Assembly (NCBI GenBank): GCA_002083475.1
Contig: LWDI01000111.1
Location: 1 to 13,141 of the forward strand
Direction of reading: 5' to 3'
DNA: 13,141 nt
Source: Proteobacteria bacterium SG_bin5
GTDB lineage: Bacteria > Pseudomonadota > Alphaproteobacteria > Sphingomonadales > Sphingomonadaceae
Positions 11,974-13,141 of the stretch are shown here, in pieces; position 1 is the first letter of the stretch, and each line of letters begins with the position of its first letter. Made by a program: the position numbers and the translations under genes. The notes below the pieces were generated by a model. The model ran no database searches, had not been told where the DNA came from, and saw nothing but the letters and a program-made list of their open reading frames with translations.

Positions 11974-13059
11974 CAAACTCACCCGCCCGCCCGCGTGGCG
12001 CTCCAACCGCCCGGCGAGTTCCAATTCGAGCAGCACCGTCGCCACCACCGCAGGCGAAAAGCCGCTTTGGCGGATGAGTTCGTCGATCGGCACCGGCACC
12101 GGGCCGAGCAGCCCCGTCACCACCCGGCGCTCGGCGTCGCTCGCGTCCTCGGGCGGGGGCGCGCCCCAGCCGGCGCCCGGCGCGCGGACCATGCGCGGGT
12201 CGAGCGGCCCCAGCGCTTCGAGCACGTCGGCGACCGATTGCACCAAGGTCGCGCCCTCGCGGATCAGCTGGTTGCAGCCTTGCGCGCGCGGATCGAGCGG
12301 GCTGCCGGGCACCGCCATCACCTCGCGCCCCGCCTCGGCCGCCAGCCGCGCGGTGATCAGCGAGCCCGATTTGGGCGCGGCCTCCACCACCACCGTCCCG
12401 CGGGCGAGCCCGGCGATGATCCGGTTGCGCTGCGGGAAGAAGCGCGCGAGCGGCTCGGTGCCGGGCGGTTGTTCGCTCAAAACGAGCGCCTCGCGCGCGA
12501 GCTGCTCCTGGAGCGCGGCGTTTTCGGGCGGGAAGGCGATGTCGTGCCCGCTCGCGATCACCGCGATCGTCGCGGGCAGCGCGCCTTGATGCGCGGCGGT
12601 ATCGATTCCGCGCGCGAGCCCCGAGACGATCACTTGCCCCGCCTCGGCGAGCCCCGAGGCGAGCCCGCGCGCGAAGCGGCAGGCGGCGGCCGAGGCGTTG
12701 CGCGCGCCGACCATCGCCACCGCCATCGGCTCGAGCAGCTCGGCGCGCCCGCGCGCGATCAGCACCGGGGGCGCGGTCTCGAGTTCGGCGAGCAGGGCCG
12801 GATAATCGGGCGTGCCGAGAAACAGATAGCGCGCGCCGAGCTTGGCGACCGCCGCCATTTCGCGCCGCACCGCGCCCGGATCGGCGAGCATCGGCGCGCG
12901 CCCGCCGCCGCGCGCGGCGAGCTGGGGCACCGCCTCCAGCGCGGCGGCGGCGGTGCCGAAGCGCGCGATCAGCTGGGCATAGGTGACGGGCCCGATCTGA
13001 GCCGAGCGGATCAGGCGCAAGCGATCGGCCGCGTCGGCGACCGTCGCCGGCTCAGCCAT
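11965..13059 (-). CDS. dprA: DNA-processing protein DprA
   Basis: A 364-residue DprA/Smf protein, which binds incoming single-stranded DNA and loads RecA during natural transformation; it is also widely kept in non-competent species. Three parts are visible: an N-terminal helix-hairpin/SAM-like region (about 8-60); the Rossmann core with VAMVGARNAS, VSGLARGIDTAAHQGAL, FFPQRNRIIAGLA, VVVEAAPKSGSLITARLA and EVMAVPG; and a C-terminal winged helix (about 305-362, beginning DASDAERRVVTGLLG). The length is complete. The start ATG 13057-13059 overlaps the end of plsY by 8 bp, so the two are co-transcribed. topA, its usual next neighbour, is displaced by the ATPase and hemerythrin genes. Confidence 0.95.
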   Translation of the reverse strand: MAEPATVADAADRLRLIRSAQIGPVTYAQLIARFGTAAAALEAVPQLAARGGGRAPMLADPGAVRREMAAVAKLGARYLFLGTPDYPALLAELETAPPVLIARGRAELLEPMAVAMVGARNASAAACRFARGLASGLAEAGQVIVSGLARGIDTAAHQGALPATIAVIASGHDIAFPPENAALQEQLAREALVLSEQPPGTEPLARFFPQRNRIIAGLARGTVVVEAAPKSGSLITARLAAEAGREVMAVPGSPLDPRAQGCNQLIREGATLVQSVADVLEALGPLDPRMVRAPGAGWGAPPPEDASDAERRVVTGLLGPVPVPIDELIRQSGFSPAVVATVLLELELAGRLERHAGGRVSLAA

Positions 13060-13141
13060 GGTTGGCGCCGGCGCCGATTCGGGGCTCGGTGCCGTTCAGC
13101 AGCCGCTCGATATTGGCGCGGTGGCGCCACAGCACGATCGC
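13052..13141 (-). CDS. plsY: PlsY glycerol-3-phosphate acyltransferase, C-terminal end (runs off right edge)
   Basis: The last 29 codons plus stop of a gene entering from the right edge. The residues AIVLWRHRANIERLLNGTEP are followed by RIGAGANHG. The W-R-H-R-x-N-I-x-R-L-x-x-G-x-E pattern is the well-known C-terminal signature of PlsY, the inner-membrane enzyme that transfers an acyl group from acyl-phosphate to glycerol-3-phosphate in the first step of phospholipid synthesis. The TGA at 13052-13054 lies inside the first codons of dprA (8-bp overlap), which supports both the frame and co-transcription. The membrane-spanning part is outside the window. Confidence 0.9.
   Translation of the reverse strand, partial: AIVLWRHRANIERLLNGTEPRIGAGANHG

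Overview
This is a very GC-rich chromosomal window that reads as an alphaproteobacterium, most likely a sphingomonad (order Sphingomonadales). The grounds are gene content and protein style: a MipZ-type division ATPase, a PgmG-type phosphomannomutase/phosphoglucomutase, a tol operon led by a YbgC thioesterase, a plsY-dprA junction near topA, and frequent GTG starts. No RNA gene, CRISPR array, integrase or transposase is visible. No genus can be assigned without a search.

Bases 1-2864 (minus strand) hold an envelope cluster. It reads, in transcription order, DEDDh exonuclease, ybgC, tolQ, tolR and the start of tolA, which runs off the left edge; tolB and pal would be expected beyond it. The cluster builds the proton-driven Tol-Pal machine that ties inner to outer membrane during division. 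A ~140-bp imperfect palindrome made of smaller hairpins sits between tolQ and tolR.

Bases 2865-3255 are a regulatory gap followed by a 54-codon CxxC protein gene on the plus strand. It converges on pgmG (3266-4651, minus) at a GC-rich hairpin. Upstream of pgmG on the same strand are a membrane-anchored J-domain gene and mipZ, which overlap by ATGA. They plausibly form the operon mipZ-J-domain-pgmG.

panC (5844-6698, plus) is divergent from mipZ. It is followed by a small Sel1-like gene and a MAPEG-family membrane protein gene, which converge on topA (7544-10138, minus).

The right end holds a plus-strand hemerythrin-like gene, a minus-strand AAA-type ATPase gene, dprA, and the last codons of plsY. 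plsY-dprA-topA is a common alphaproteobacterial run. Here the ATPase and hemerythrin genes separate dprA from topA. The ATPase stretch is clearly less GC-rich than its flanks and ends inside the hemerythrin gene, so it looks like a later insertion. It is the most unusual part of an otherwise housekeeping window. Two TTAACCAT motifs (CtrA-like half-sites) lie upstream of the Sel1-like gene and the hemerythrin gene.
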